This document shows, piece by piece, positions 42,809 through 52,221 of a DNA stretch of 64,000 nt. The translations under genes and the position numbers were made by a program. The notes beneath the pieces are model-generated. The model was given only the letters and a program-made list of their open reading frames with translations. It was not told the DNA's origin and did not search any database. Within the stretch, counting starts at the first letter, position 1, and every line of letters starts with the position of its first letter. The DNA comes from Cryomorpha ignava (lineage in GTDB: Bacteria; Bacteroidota; Bacteroidia; Flavobacteriales_D; Cryomorphaceae). The stretch is taken from NCBI RefSeq assembly GCF_010686655.1, contig NZ_JAAGVY010000004.1, positions 62,001 through 126,000 on the forward strand, read 5' to 3'.

Positions 42809-42983
42809 ATATCCGAATTAGTTTTTGGATTCAATGTTTTCACAACAATCCACATTCTGCATGGCGCATTGTTCCGAATTGCGTATCGTTACCTACAGAA
42901 ATCAATCGCTTTTCCGCGATAAGGTGAATGCTGCGGAGCGAATGTAGTGAAGCAAAGATCATTGTCCTCATCCAAAATCTCCT

Positions 42984-43033
42984 AAAAATAAAAAAGCGCA
43001 AAGATTGCCCACTAATGTGAACAATCTTTGCGC
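42984..43033 (-). terminator. Terminator after the secreted endonuclease gene
   Basis: GCGCAAAGATTG (42996-43007) pairs with CAATCTTTGCGC (43022-43033) around a 14-base loop. On the minus strand it is followed by TTTTTATTTTTA. It lies 26 bp after the stop. Confidence 0.9.
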
Positions 43034-43058
43034 CTCTAAGCACTTCGTAAAGCAGAAC

Positions 43059-44723
43059 TTATTGCTTCACCACTTTTCGTGTAAACATATCGCCATTCAG
43101 CATTGTAACTACCATTTGGTAAATACCTGCATTTAGCTGATTTACAGAAAAAGAGTTCAAATTTCCATCTTGTATAAAACAAATTCTACCTGATATATCA
43201 AACATTTTAATCTGCGAAACGGGCTGATCAAGATTGCTTAAAGTGATGTTACTGGAAAATGGATTTGGATAAACGACAATTTCAGCGTAAGCATCAGCAT
43301 GCGCAAGTCCTGTAGCAAAATCAGCTGTAACAGGTATAGAATAGCTCGCACCGTTTACAGCATTTGAGGTAAAGTTTAGCATAGCTTCAAGGTCTTCAGA
43401 ATTGCTTGTAGCACTACACGATACCGGTAATGAAACACTCTCACCAGGATTGATAACAAGGTTTCCGGGTGCACCATCCACAAAGTCAAAACTAGCTGTA
43501 GAATTGTCAGCCAATTCTAAATTAGTTATGGTGATAAAACGCTCACCGTAATTGGTCATTACAACGTTATAAACTTCATCGCCTGTAGCCGCTACATCAC
43601 CAAAATAAACCGCTTCGGTAGAAAGGGCTATATAACCAACATTTGGACGGTTTTCTACCAATCGCAAATTGTAAATTCGGTCTATAAACTGGGGATAATC
43701 CACAAATGGATTTCTATTATTTTGCAAGGCAAAAATGTCGTTATTCCGATTTACATCCACTTCATCAGGCGGAAACAAGGCGCACCATTCGCGAAGATCT
43801 TGCTCTTGTGTAGCAGTTAAAAACCCGCCGTAATTTTGGTAGCGCAGTAAAAAATACAATATCGCCCGGGCTGATTTACCTTTCTGTGCATCGCGTGGTT
43901 CAAAAACAGTAATTCCATTTTCGTCAGTACCCAGTTTACTTCCACCCATTTGCCAAGTAATGTTATTCACCGCATTTCCGAAGGCATAGCTGCCGCGTGT
44001 AGCATTGGCATCAACATCAGTAACATATAAATGGTGCATATCCGATACCATTGGCGAAGCACTATTGAAATTGCCTTGCGGAAAGGTGTGTTCGGTATTT
44101 AAATTGAATGAGCTTTGGGCATTCTGTCTACTTGTATATCCCACGGCATCGGTGCCCAAATATACGCGTGTAATTCTATTTTCGGCGCTACCCTGCCCAT
44201 TAACTCTTTGGTTATCATACTCCATAAACATTTTATCGCGTGCACCGCTATAGCCAAAATCCTGGTAATTATCATCCAAAAATTCATGAAAAGCAGTTTC
44301 CAGATTCTCATCCAATAAATTGTGGGTAGCACCGTAATATGTGCCCGGATAAACACAATCGCCCAGCAAATCTAGTGACACAGCTCCGCGATTACCACTT
44401 GTGCTTATCACCATTTCACTATTGTGAACAATATTGTGAATCGGTTTAAAAACAAGGAAAAACGAAGCGGTTTCGTTTGCTGCTAAAGTTGCAGGGTATA
44501 TATTTACATAAAATGGTGACGAATTGTAAACATCAAAAAACTGTGGTTCATAAACGTCAACCTCCTCATTCGTGAGATTTGTAATTTGAACTATTACGCT
44601 GTCCATATCGCCATAAGTAATAGTACCAAATGAAATTTGGTCAGAGTCAAGCTCTACTGATTGTGCACTTGCAACAAGTCCACAAAAGAGCATTAATCCA
44701 ATAAAAAAGTAAATTTTTTTCAT
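43059..44723 (-). CDS. Secreted endonuclease I family protein with a T9SS type A tail
   Basis: A 554-residue exported protein. A signal peptide (MKKIYFFIGLMLFCGLVASA) is followed by an ASPM/HYDIN-like beta-sandwich (SVELDSDQISFGTITYGDMD) and an endonuclease I (EndA/NucM) domain near residues 120-350. That domain holds the beta-beta-alpha-metal core LNTEHTFPQG, MVSDMHHLYVTD and the closing RNPFVDYPQFIDRIYN. A second sandwich and the type A sorting tail VYPNPFSSNITLSNL to FTRKVVKQ complete it. It probably degrades extracellular DNA (or RNA) after T9SS export. Confidence 0.9.
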   Translation of the reverse strand: MKKIYFFIGLMLFCGLVASAQSVELDSDQISFGTITYGDMDSVIVQITNLTNEEVDVYEPQFFDVYNSSPFYVNIYPATLAANETASFFLVFKPIHNIVHNSEMVISTSGNRGAVSLDLLGDCVYPGTYYGATHNLLDENLETAFHEFLDDNYQDFGYSGARDKMFMEYDNQRVNGQGSAENRITRVYLGTDAVGYTSRQNAQSSFNLNTEHTFPQGNFNSASPMVSDMHHLYVTDVDANATRGSYAFGNAVNNITWQMGGSKLGTDENGITVFEPRDAQKGKSARAILYFLLRYQNYGGFLTATQEQDLREWCALFPPDEVDVNRNNDIFALQNNRNPFVDYPQFIDRIYNLRLVENRPNVGYIALSTEAVYFGDVAATGDEVYNVVMTNYGERFITITNLELADNSTASFDFVDGAPGNLVINPGESVSLPVSCSATSNSEDLEAMLNFTSNAVNGASYSIPVTADFATGLAHADAYAEIVVYPNPFSSNITLSNLDQPVSQIKMFDISGRICFIQDGNLNSFSVNQLNAGIYQMVVTMLNGDMFTRKVVKQ

Positions 44724-44753
44724 TCTTCTATTTTTTGTAAAAATATTAAATTA

Positions 44754-45350
44754 TTATGCCCGCTGGCTAATAGCATCGTGAATGCGCAATACCTGGGGAA
44801 TAATCAACGTTTTTCCATCATTGTCAATTTGATAATCTGATAGTTTTAGCTTATCTCCGTCTGACCATTGCGCTGCCATGCGATCGAGTACTTGATTTTC
44901 AGTTACGCCATCGCGTTTCATCACCCTGCTTATTCGCACATCCTTAGGTGCAGTAACCAGAATTACACCGTCGAGCGATTTATACAAACCTGTCTCAAAA
45001 GTTATAGCAGCCTCTTTAAGTACGTAAGGCATTGACTCGCTTTTAGAAATCCAAAGATCAAAAGCATCGGCGACAGCCGGATGAACGATAGCGTTTAACT
45101 TTTCGCGTAAAGCCTCATCTTTAAAAACCCTGACGGCAAGAAATGGGCGATTTGCCTGTGACCCCGAATAGGCAGATTCACCAAAAGCATCAATTATCTG
45201 CTTTCGAACCTCTGCACTGGAATTTAAAATCTCTCTGCCCTCCAGATCGGCATTGAAAACGGGCACTCCAAGCGACTCAAAAATTTTAGCTACCAGCGAC
45301 TTACCAGCACCAATACCGCCGGTAAGGCCAATAACCAATGGTTTAGACAT
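44754..45350 (-). CDS. coaE: Dephospho-CoA kinase CoaE
   Basis: A 198-residue kinase for the last step of coenzyme A synthesis. The P-loop LVIGLTGGIGAGKSLVAKIF lies at the N-terminus. VFNADLEGREI, FLAVRVFKDEALREKLNAIV and RVMKRDGVTENQVLDRMAAQ follow. The ATG at 45350 (MSKPLVIGLTGG) is chosen, since the longer frame reads back into yajC. It starts 1 bp after the yajC stop, in the same unit as yajC and DUF1573. Confidence 0.94.
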   Translation of the reverse strand: MSKPLVIGLTGGIGAGKSLVAKIFESLGVPVFNADLEGREILNSSAEVRKQIIDAFGESAYSGSQANRPFLAVRVFKDEALREKLNAIVHPAVADAFDLWISKSESMPYVLKEAAITFETGLYKSLDGVILVTAPKDVRISRVMKRDGVTENQVLDRMAAQWSDGDKLKLSDYQIDNDGKTLIIPQVLRIHDAISQRA

Positions 45351-45351
45351 T

Positions 45352-45642
45352 TTATTTTCGAACGAGTTCTTGCTCATTTGCCACACCACTTGGCGAAATA
45401 GCAGATTTTTCAATTTTGAGCTTCGAAGAACCTGTGTCTATGATTACTACCGTATCTAATACTTCGGTCACTTTTCCATGTATTCCGCCAATGGTTACTA
45501 TTTGTGTGCCCTTGCCTAATGCTTCGCGAAATTTCTTTGCTTCTTTGGCTTTTTTAGCCTGTGGTCTGATCATAAAAAAATAGAAGATTGCAATAATAGC
45601 AACCCAAAATAAGAGACTCATGTAAGATGTACCTTCACCCAT
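45352..45642 (-). CDS. yajC: Preprotein translocase subunit YajC
   Basis: A 96-residue membrane protein with one hydrophobic helix ([20 protein letters not shown]) followed by the family's basic [30 protein letters not shown] and a strand-rich end. YajC is an accessory of the SecDF-YidC translocase. Length and layout are typical. It lies 31 bp after DUF1573 and 1 bp before coaE. Confidence 0.93.
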   Translation of the reverse strand: MGEGTSYMSLLFWVAIIAIFYFFMIRPQAKKAKEAKKFREALGKGTQIVTIGGIHGKVTEVLDTVVIIDTGSSKLKIEKSAISPSGVANEQELVRK

Positions 45643-45673
45643 AGTTATATATTTATTTGTTTAGTTTAATTGA

Positions 45674-46156
45674 TTAATTATTCATTTTCATATTGTCGGG
45701 AACGACAATATTTGATTTGATATACAGCATCGTTGCTGCCGGCATGGCATTGGTTGCCACCGAAATTGTAATCGTCTGCTCGCCCCACTTATTGTCGCTA
45801 TTAAACTCTACATCAATTTCGCCACCTTCTCCCGGCATAATCTTACCTGTAGGATAGCTACGCGGAATGGTGCAACCACAAGAACCTGTTACAGCGCTTA
45901 TCACCAGAGGAGCATCACCGGTATTCTCAAATTTGTAAATATAGTTTAACACCTCGCCCTGTGTAATTTTTCCGGAGTTATATTCGGTTTCCTCAAACTC
46001 GATTTTCGGCATCTTTGTTTTCTTTCCATTAAGCGTCGCTGGATTGTCTATAACGTCGGTGCCAATAGATCGGTCGGTCGTTTTTGTATCACAAGCAACT
46101 AAAACAAAAGTGGCAAAGAGAAATAAGAAAATGTACTTTTTAGTTGATAAGCCCAC
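45674..46156 (-). CDS. DUF1573 lipoprotein
   Basis: A 160-residue protein with lipobox LVAC (Cys22) and a DUF1573 beta-sandwich: FEETEYNSGKITQGEVLNYI, FENTGDAPLVISAVTGSCGC, IMPGEGGEIDVEFNS and QTITISVATNA. The GSCGCT motif is diagnostic. Its role is unknown; the fold is an immunoglobulin/ASPM-like one. Its start overlaps the nusB end by 17 bp and it precedes yajC. Confidence 0.9.
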   Translation of the reverse strand: MGLSTKKYIFLFLFATFVLVACDTKTTDRSIGTDVIDNPATLNGKKTKMPKIEFEETEYNSGKITQGEVLNYIYKFENTGDAPLVISAVTGSCGCTIPRSYPTGKIMPGEGGEIDVEFNSDNKWGEQTITISVATNAMPAATMLYIKSNIVVPDNMKMNN

Positions 46157-47087
46157 GTCCTATTTTTTTTATTGTTCCTTCTTCGGTCATTTCTGAAAAG
46201 AGCTTGTCGAGAATACCGTTTATAAAGGTATTGCTCTTAGGCGTACTGTAGTATTTCGAAATTTCGATGTACTCATTAAGCGTTACCTTCATGGGTATCT
46301 GCTTAAACTCACGTGCTTCGCTGAGTGCCATTTTCATTAAAATAACGTCCATTAAAGCAATACGTTCTATTTCCCAATTGTCTGTAGCCGCCTTTATTAA
46401 GGCCATGTGCTCATCGTTCTGAACCAGTGTTTTTCTAAAAAGTGCTTTCACAAATGCCTTTTCATCTTCGGGTTCTTTCCACAGCGGCAATAAGGGAGTA
46501 AACTCGTCAGACTCCTTTGTAAACGATTTAAACGTTTTAATCGCCATAGAGGCAACAATGTCTAAGTCGTCTATCCAAAAAATACTTTTTTCTTCAAAGA
46601 AATATTGAAGTGATTCGTGGTTTATAAGGTGGCGCTTAAACAAGCGAATTATTATCTCTTTATCTGCCTCGTAATCATTTTCTTCGGCAGCCATATACTC
46701 TTTGTACTCTTCGGTTTCTATCAGCGCGCGATAGATTCTACGGATCAGCTCTCCTTCGCCCATCCAATTTACTTTGGACTTTTCGGCCACAGTCTGCAAA
46801 GCTTTGTTTTCATCTAATTGCTTGAGCAATTTATTGTCTACAAAGCGCATGTTTGGGTTAATATCCTCTTCTGTGGCAAGTCTTTTTTTCTTGCCTTCTT
46901 CTATTTTAGCTTCCGCTACGCCTCGTACTTCCATCATAATAAGCATAAGAAAAAGATACATATCGTACATTTTCTGAATGCTGTGAAAGAGTTCTTTTTC
47001 AGCTCGAGAAATATTATTGTCTTTAGACTGCTCGTAGGCGTAGATTGCCTGCAAAATTTTAATTCTCAAATGACGGCGATTCAACAT
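46140..47087 (-). CDS. nusB: Transcription antitermination protein NusB (long form)
   Basis: A 315-residue protein, about twice the size of the E. coli NusB. It starts MLNRRHLRIKILQAIYAYEQ, the RNA-binding opening of the family. The C-terminal half (NWEIERIALMDVILMKMALS, KVTLNEYIEISKYYSTPKSN and FINGILDKL) is the canonical NusB helix bundle. The extra central region (about 35-190) is typical of Bacteroidota NusB. It binds boxA RNA in rRNA transcription. The 3' end overlaps DUF1573 by 17 bp. Confidence 0.93.
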   Translation of the reverse strand: MLNRRHLRIKILQAIYAYEQSKDNNISRAEKELFHSIQKMYDMYLFLMLIMMEVRGVAEAKIEEGKKKRLATEEDINPNMRFVDNKLLKQLDENKALQTVAEKSKVNWMGEGELIRRIYRALIETEEYKEYMAAEENDYEADKEIIIRLFKRHLINHESLQYFFEEKSIFWIDDLDIVASMAIKTFKSFTKESDEFTPLLPLWKEPEDEKAFVKALFRKTLVQNDEHMALIKAATDNWEIERIALMDVILMKMALSEAREFKQIPMKVTLNEYIEISKYYSTPKSNTFINGILDKLFSEMTEEGTIKKIGRGLIN

Positions 47088-47127
47088 GCCAGTGGGGGGA
47101 TCGGGATTAGGTTAAAATTATAAAAGC

Positions 47128-48231
47128 TTATCGTTTGGCTCTAACTGTTTGCATGGCGTTAATACGTGCCTGCGCCATTTTTATTGCCACAGCATTGGCC
47201 GGTTCGTTGTTGCTACGCGATTCTTCGAGCACTGCTCTGGTAACTTCGTAAATATGTTCTGTTTTTCGATAGGCGTCTTCGCGATTATAGCCAATTACTT
47301 CAGAGTAGCAGTTTATGATACCTCCTGCATTAATCAAAAAGTCAGGTGCATAAACTATTCCTCTATCCATAATCATGGCTGCGTGTCGATTTTCATCTTC
47401 TAACTGATTATTTGCCGCTCCGGCTATAACATTGCATTTTAATCTGGATAGTGAGTCATCGTTTAGCGTTGCACCAAGTGCGCAAGGAGCATAAATGTCC
47501 ATATTCTGATCATAAACGCTATCGGGATTCACTACCTCAACATTAAACTCTTCAGATACCGCTTTTAATCTGGCTTCGTAAATATCACTCACCGCAATGA
47601 TGGCACGCTCTTCGTAAAGCAATTTAATAAGGTTATAGCCAACATTTCCTACACCCTGCACCATTATTTGCTTGCCTTCTAGGCTATCGCTACCAAAAGC
47701 AAATTTTGCGGCAGCCTTCATTCCCATGTAAACACCGTAAGCAGTAACCGGCGATGGATCTCCACCTCCACCTCTGCTTTCGGGCAAACCGGAAACATAT
47801 TCGGTTTCTTCGGCTACGTATTCTATATCGCGTGTAGTTATTCCCACATCTTCGGCGGTAATATATTTGCCGTTAAGGCTCTCAACAAACTGGCCAAAAC
47901 GGCGCATCAATGCCTCACTCTTATCTTTATGCGGGTCGCCAATTATTACAGCTTTACCCCCACCCAGATTCAAACCAGAAATGGCCGATTTAAAAGTCAT
48001 ACCACGAGAAAGGCGCAAAACATCTTTCAAAGCCTCGGCTTCATTTTTATACGCCCACATACGGGTTCCACCCAAGCTGGGGCCTAAAACCGTATTGTGA
48101 ACAGCAATAATAGCTTTCAAGCCAGTGTCGGGATCGTTACAAAACAAAACCTGCTCGTGATCCATAGTTGCCATTTGCTCAAGCGGACCAGCTACCTGAG
48201 TAGCATTTTTAACTTCATTAGTTTCAAACAT
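47128..48231 (-). CDS. Glu/Leu/Phe/Val-family amino acid dehydrogenase
   Basis: A 367-residue NAD-dependent dehydrogenase. It has a substrate-binding GGTRMWAYKNEAEALKDVLR, the catalytic-lysine stretch SGLNLGGGKAVIIGDP, the ITAEDVGITTRDIEYV loop and a Rossmann GVGNVGYNLIKLLYEERAII. The profile is that of leucine/valine/phenylalanine dehydrogenases of Bacteroidota and Bacillota. It would interconvert branched-chain or aromatic amino acids and 2-oxo acids. The ATG at 48231 (MFETNEV) fits; a TACTTTTG box lies at 48303-48310, some 70 bp upstream. Confidence 0.9.
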   Translation of the reverse strand: MFETNEVKNATQVAGPLEQMATMDHEQVLFCNDPDTGLKAIIAVHNTVLGPSLGGTRMWAYKNEAEALKDVLRLSRGMTFKSAISGLNLGGGKAVIIGDPHKDKSEALMRRFGQFVESLNGKYITAEDVGITTRDIEYVAEETEYVSGLPESRGGGGDPSPVTAYGVYMGMKAAAKFAFGSDSLEGKQIMVQGVGNVGYNLIKLLYEERAIIAVSDIYEARLKAVSEEFNVEVVNPDSVYDQNMDIYAPCALGATLNDDSLSRLKCNVIAGAANNQLEDENRHAAMIMDRGIVYAPDFLINAGGIINCYSEVIGYNREDAYRKTEHIYEVTRAVLEESRSNNEPANAVAIKMAQARINAMQTVRAKR

Positions 48232-48302
48232 TGGCTTAAAAATGATGTTAGATAAAGAAATAATTAAATGTAGATTTGCAATCTCTTCTGGTAAATTCTG
48301 CA

Positions 48303-48310
48303 CAAAAGTA
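48303..48310 (-). promoter_or_regulatory. -7 promoter box of the amino acid dehydrogenase gene
   Basis: TACTTTTG on the minus strand, fitting TAnnTTTG, 72 bp before the chosen ATG. The same octamer occurs at 40868, 53356 (minus) and 53414. Confidence 0.5.
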
Positions 48311-48358
48311 CATTTTTTTAATGACCACGAGGGGTGGTATAAAAGCAAATTATCTTAA

Positions 48359-50239
48359 ATGAGAGCACTCGCTCATCTCAATAAATATCTTTGGCATTAT
48401 AAATGGCAAATTATTTTGGGTACGGTATTCATTATCGCCTCAAACCTGTTTGCTATTTATGCGCCCCGAATGATTCGTGAGGCTTTTGATCTGATTACCG
48501 AATCGCTGGATACGTATAATACTGGCAATGTGTCTGATTTTGCGCTAAAGCTTCCATATAGCGTATCGTTTATATTCGATTTATTCAATATTAGCACAAC
48601 ACGATTTACTGATATTAACTCTGTTTCCGGCCTTACAAAAGCCATTACCAGCCTCTCTATTTTATTGGCCATTTTATATCTTGTAGCCTCCTTATTTAAA
48701 GGTATTTTTTTATTTTTTACCCGTCAGACTATTATTATCATGTCGCGATTGATAGAGTTTGACCTCAAAAATGAAATTTTTGATCAATACCAACGCTTGA
48801 ACCTTGCATTTTATCGCCGCAACAAAACCGGAGATTTAATGAACCGGATAAGTGAAGATGTAAGCCAGGTGCGCATGTATCTAGGGCCGGCTATAATGTA
48901 CACGCTCAACCTGGTCGTGCTTAGTGTTTTGGCCATATGGGCTATGCTTAGCGTAAATGTTGAGCTTACCTTATACGTACTTCTTCCACTACCCGTTTTA
49001 TCGGTTTCTATTTATTACGTAAGTACTTTAATAAATAAGCGAAGTGAAAAAGTACAGCGTCAGCAATCGCATTTAAGCACCTTGGTGCAAGAGGCTTTTT
49101 CGGGTATCCGTGTTTTAAAGGCATTTAACCGCCAAAAGTCAACCCAGGAAAACTTTGCCAAAGAATGCAATACATATAAGGTAGATTCTCTTCGGCTTGT
49201 TAAAGTAGATGCACTGTTTATGCCTGCCATCATATTGCTTATTGGTATGAGTACCATCATTACCATTTACGTGGGTGGCCTTAAGGCGATAAATGGAGAA
49301 ATTACCATTGGGAATATTGCCGAATTTGTAATTTATGTAAACATGCTTACCTGGCCTTTCGCTTCTGTGGGCTGGGTTACATCGCTTGTGCAGCGCGCTG
49401 CGGCATCGCAAAAGCGGATTAATGAATTTTTGCATATTGAGCCCGAAATTAGAAACCCGAAAGAGGCAGCTGATGAAATTAAAGGAAAAATCGCTTTTGA
49501 AGATGTAAGTTTTGTGTATCCCGATAGCGGAATTAAGGCTTTGCGAAATGTGAGCTTTGAAATAAATAGCGGCGAAACGCTTGCTATTATTGGAAGAACA
49601 GGATCTGGAAAAAGCACCATCGCCAATTTAATTTGTAGAAATTTTGATGTTACATCGGGTAGGTTGCTTATTGACAACGAGCCAATTGAGAAAATAAACC
49701 TCAACAGCCTCCGCAGCAACATTGGCTATGTACCACAAGATGTTTTTCTTTTCAGCGATACCATTGCAAATAATATTGCATTTGGACTTAGCAGCGACGA
49801 AAACGTGAGGCAGATGGTAGAGATGGCGGCCGAAAACGCTTATGTGAAACACAATATTGAAGAGTTTCCGAAGAAATTTGAAACGATGCTCGGTGAGAGA
49901 GGAATAAATCTCTCGGGCGGACAAAAGCAAAGGGTAAGCATTGCGCGGGCAATAGCCGGTAAGCCACAAATTTTGATTTTCGACGATTGCTTGTCGGCAG
50001 TTGACACTGAAACAGAAGAAATTATCCTAAGCAATCTCAAGAAAATCATGGTCAATAAAACGACTGTGCTAATAAGTCACAGGGTTTCTACGGTTAAAAT
50101 GGCCGATAAAATTTTGGTTTTAGATGAAGGTGCAATCATAGAATCAGGTACACACGATGAGCTTCTTTCCAAAAAAGGAACCTATGCCGAGCTTCATCTA
50201 AAACAGCTTAGCGAAGAGCGAAAAGTAGAGCAGGATTAG
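48359..50239 (+). CDS. ABC exporter with fused transmembrane and ATPase domains
   Basis: A 626-residue half transporter. About six transmembrane helices occupy residues 15-325, with the KTGDLMNRISEDVSQVRMYL coupling region. The nucleotide-binding domain has Walker A IGRTGSGKST (Gly412 onward), Q-loop YVPQDVFLFSDT, signature LSGGQKQRVSIARAI and Walker B ILIFDDCLSAVD, then switch His in ISHRVSTV. In Walker B the second acidic residue is Asp543, not the usual Glu, as in one half of heterodimeric exporters. No second half-transporter is in the window. Substrate unknown. Confidence 0.93.
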   Translation: MRALAHLNKYLWHYKWQIILGTVFIIASNLFAIYAPRMIREAFDLITESLDTYNTGNVSDFALKLPYSVSFIFDLFNISTTRFTDINSVSGLTKAITSLSILLAILYLVASLFKGIFLFFTRQTIIIMSRLIEFDLKNEIFDQYQRLNLAFYRRNKTGDLMNRISEDVSQVRMYLGPAIMYTLNLVVLSVLAIWAMLSVNVELTLYVLLPLPVLSVSIYYVSTLINKRSEKVQRQQSHLSTLVQEAFSGIRVLKAFNRQKSTQENFAKECNTYKVDSLRLVKVDALFMPAIILLIGMSTIITIYVGGLKAINGEITIGNIAEFVIYVNMLTWPFASVGWVTSLVQRAAASQKRINEFLHIEPEIRNPKEAADEIKGKIAFEDVSFVYPDSGIKALRNVSFEINSGETLAIIGRTGSGKSTIANLICRNFDVTSGRLLIDNEPIEKINLNSLRSNIGYVPQDVFLFSDTIANNIAFGLSSDENVRQMVEMAAENAYVKHNIEEFPKKFETMLGERGINLSGGQKQRVSIARAIAGKPQILIFDDCLSAVDTETEEIILSNLKKIMVNKTTVLISHRVSTVKMADKILVLDEGAIIESGTHDELLSKKGTYAELHLKQLSEERKVEQD

Positions 50240-50300
50240 GTAAAACCAGAACTAATTTTCTGTTTTTCACGCCTTTTCAGCCGTTATTTACAAGTAATTG

Positions 50301-50308
50301 TATATTTG
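50301..50308 (+). promoter_or_regulatory. -7 promoter box of the DUF3276 gene
   Basis: TATATTTG fits TAnnTTTG, 44 bp before the ATG at 50352. Confidence 0.5.
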
Positions 50309-50351
50309 CCGTAGTTCTATTTAACAAAAACTATAATTTAAAGATTAAGGG

Positions 50352-50726
50352 ATGTCAACAGAAAATGAAAATTCAGGCAGAGACGATGTGTATTCAAAAG
50401 CGGTAAGAGCAGGTAAGAGAACCTACTTTTTTGATGTTAAATCTACCCGTGGCAAAGACCTCTACCTAACTATTACCGAGAGCAAACGCCAGTTTAGCGA
50501 AGATGGAAAACAATCTTATGAAAAGCATAAACTGTTTTTGTACAAGGAAGATTTCGACAAATTTGCTGATGGATTTGAAGAGGCTTTAGAAAAAATAAGA
50601 GCATTGCAAGAAGCCGATAATGAATACATCGATCCTGCAAATCAAAGTGATAACTACAATGACGATGAGATGGTAGAATCTGAAGAATTCACGAATGTTG
50701 ATTTTGACGATTTAGAGCGCGAATAA
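50352..50726 (+). CDS. DUF3276 PUR-alpha-like nucleic-acid-binding protein
   Basis: A 124-residue protein: VYSKAVRAGKRTYFFDVKST, DLYLTITESKRQFSEDGKQS and KHKLFLYKEDFDKFADGFEE are the strands and helix of the bacterial PUR-alpha fold (DUF3276). It binds single-stranded DNA or RNA. It is nearly universal in Bacteroidota; the exact role is unknown. The acidic C-terminus (YNDDEMVESEEFTNVDFDDL) is typical. It is a single-gene unit. Confidence 0.92.
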   Translation: MSTENENSGRDDVYSKAVRAGKRTYFFDVKSTRGKDLYLTITESKRQFSEDGKQSYEKHKLFLYKEDFDKFADGFEEALEKIRALQEADNEYIDPANQSDNYNDDEMVESEEFTNVDFDDLERE

Positions 50727-50914
50727 GCGCTCCACTTCCTCCTCCATAAAATGCAGTGCGATCGTGAGACAATTGCACTTCATGCTGCCAATTATAAGCC
50801 AGATTAAAATCCTTCCCTTGCACTTTAAAGGTGCAAGATGGCATATCTATTTTAAAAATTTTGAAGAAACAGTATCTGGAGTCGAGCTATTTACTATCAA
50901 GCATTTCGATTATC

Positions 50915-52159
50915 TCAATATCTTTTACTTTTTCCGCGGTTTTTATTCTGGCCTTGAGGTTTATTGCCTTGAGGGCGCGCGCTTCGACCCCTGTTTTGCG
51001 ATGCTCCTTTTGTAGGTTCCTGATTTGGCCCCGGCTCATATCCTTCCACAATCTCGGCAGGCATACGCTCACCGATTAGTTTTTCGATACTTCGCAAAAA
51101 TTCTACCTCATCAAAATTTACCAGCGATATGGCATCGCCACCTGCTCCCGCTCTGCCTGTACGACCTATGCGGTGCACATAATCTTCGGGCACATTGGGC
51201 ATTTCGTAGTTGATAACATGCGGTAAAAGTGGAATGTCAAGACCTCGTGCTGCAATATCGGTAGCTACCAATACGCGAATTTCTCCTGCTTTAAAACCAG
51301 CCAGCGCCTTGGTGCGGGCGTTTTGGCTTTTATTTCCATGAATAGCTGCGGAAGAGATGTCGGCTTTGTCTAACTTCTCGCTAAGCCGGTTTGCGCCGTG
51401 CTTGGTACGCGTAAATATCAATACTTGCTGCCAGTTACCATCTTTAATCAGTTCAATGGTGAAATCTGTTTTCTTGGCTTTATCAATCCGATAAACTTTT
51501 TGGTTGATTATCTCTACCGTTGTATTTTCGGGGGTGGCTTCTACTAATACGGGGTGATGCAAAAAAGTATTGGCCAGTTTTTTAATGTCCTTTGAAAAAG
51601 TTGCAGAAAAAAGCAGATTTTGACGTCGTTCAGGCAGCAGTTTCAGAATGCGCTGAATATCGCGCAAAAACCCCATATCGAGCATTCTGTCAGCCTCGTC
51701 AAGAACAAGTATTTCTACTTTCGCAAGACTCAAAAGACCTTGATTTTGAAGATCTAACAACCTACCGGGTGTGGCCACAAGGATATCAATTCCGGCGCGC
51801 AGCCTGTTTGCTTGCGGGTTTTGATTCACTCCTCCGAAAATCACGGTTGACCGGATGTCGCTTTGCTTGCTATAGTTCACAATATCATCTTGCACCTGAG
51901 CAGCAAGCTCGCGTGTAGGTGTAAGAATGAGTGCGCGAATTGGCCGGTTGCGCATCGTTTGTCCGCGTTCCAGAATTTGGATCATCGGTAGCGCAAAGCC
52001 GGCCGTTTTTCCAGTTCCTGTTTGGGCCGAAGCCAAAATATCTTTGCGCTCCAGTACCAGTGGTATAGCCTTAACCTGAATTGGTGATGGTTCGGTATAG
52101 CCGATATCAGAGACGGCTTTTATTAAATTATCTGTTAATCCTAATGATTTAAATGTCAT
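50915..52159 (-). CDS. DEAD-box RNA helicase, RhlE-type, second copy
   Basis: A 414-residue helicase from the ATG at 52159 ([20 protein letters not shown]). Motifs: [58 protein letters not shown] basic Gly/Gln/Lys tail ([20 protein letters not shown]) follows and should bind RNA. It lies tail-to-head after the helicase at 52222, so two DEAD-box genes stand next to each other on the same strand, 62 bp apart. They are not near-identical and differ in their C-termini. Confidence 0.93.
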   Translation of the reverse strand: MTFKSLGLTDNLIKAVSDIGYTEPSPIQVKAIPLVLERKDILASAQTGTGKTAGFALPMIQILERGQTMRNRPIRALILTPTRELAAQVQDDIVNYSKQSDIRSTVIFGGVNQNPQANRLRAGIDILVATPGRLLDLQNQGLLSLAKVEILVLDEADRMLDMGFLRDIQRILKLLPERRQNLLFSATFSKDIKKLANTFLHHPVLVEATPENTTVEIINQKVYRIDKAKKTDFTIELIKDGNWQQVLIFTRTKHGANRLSEKLDKADISSAAIHGNKSQNARTKALAGFKAGEIRVLVATDIAARGLDIPLLPHVINYEMPNVPEDYVHRIGRTGRAGAGGDAISLVNFDEVEFLRSIEKLIGERMPAEIVEGYEPGPNQEPTKGASQNRGRSARPQGNKPQGQNKNRGKSKRY

Positions 52160-52221
52160 ATTTTTATTTGAGTAATAGTTGATATTTGGCAAAAATGCCA
52201 AATGAAATTTACAAGGCTGGT

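Larger units (their letters stand above)
42202..43058. other. Long intergenic region with REP-like elements
   Basis: No gene is visible in 850 bp. The middle holds a set of palindromic repeats (see the two repeat entries). The motif GAGAACGCTTTGCTAAG near 42521 echoes GAGAACGCTTCGCTAAG at 10027 and 11421. The right end holds the terminator of the endonuclease gene. Confidence 0.6.

Noticed and set aside
48232-48348. N-terminal extension of the amino acid dehydrogenase
   Set aside because: It crosses the TACTTTTG promoter box and shows no family similarity.
50727-50914. Extra small frames between the DUF3276 gene and the helicase
   Set aside because: They overlap the end of the helicase gene on the other strand and have no start signals.
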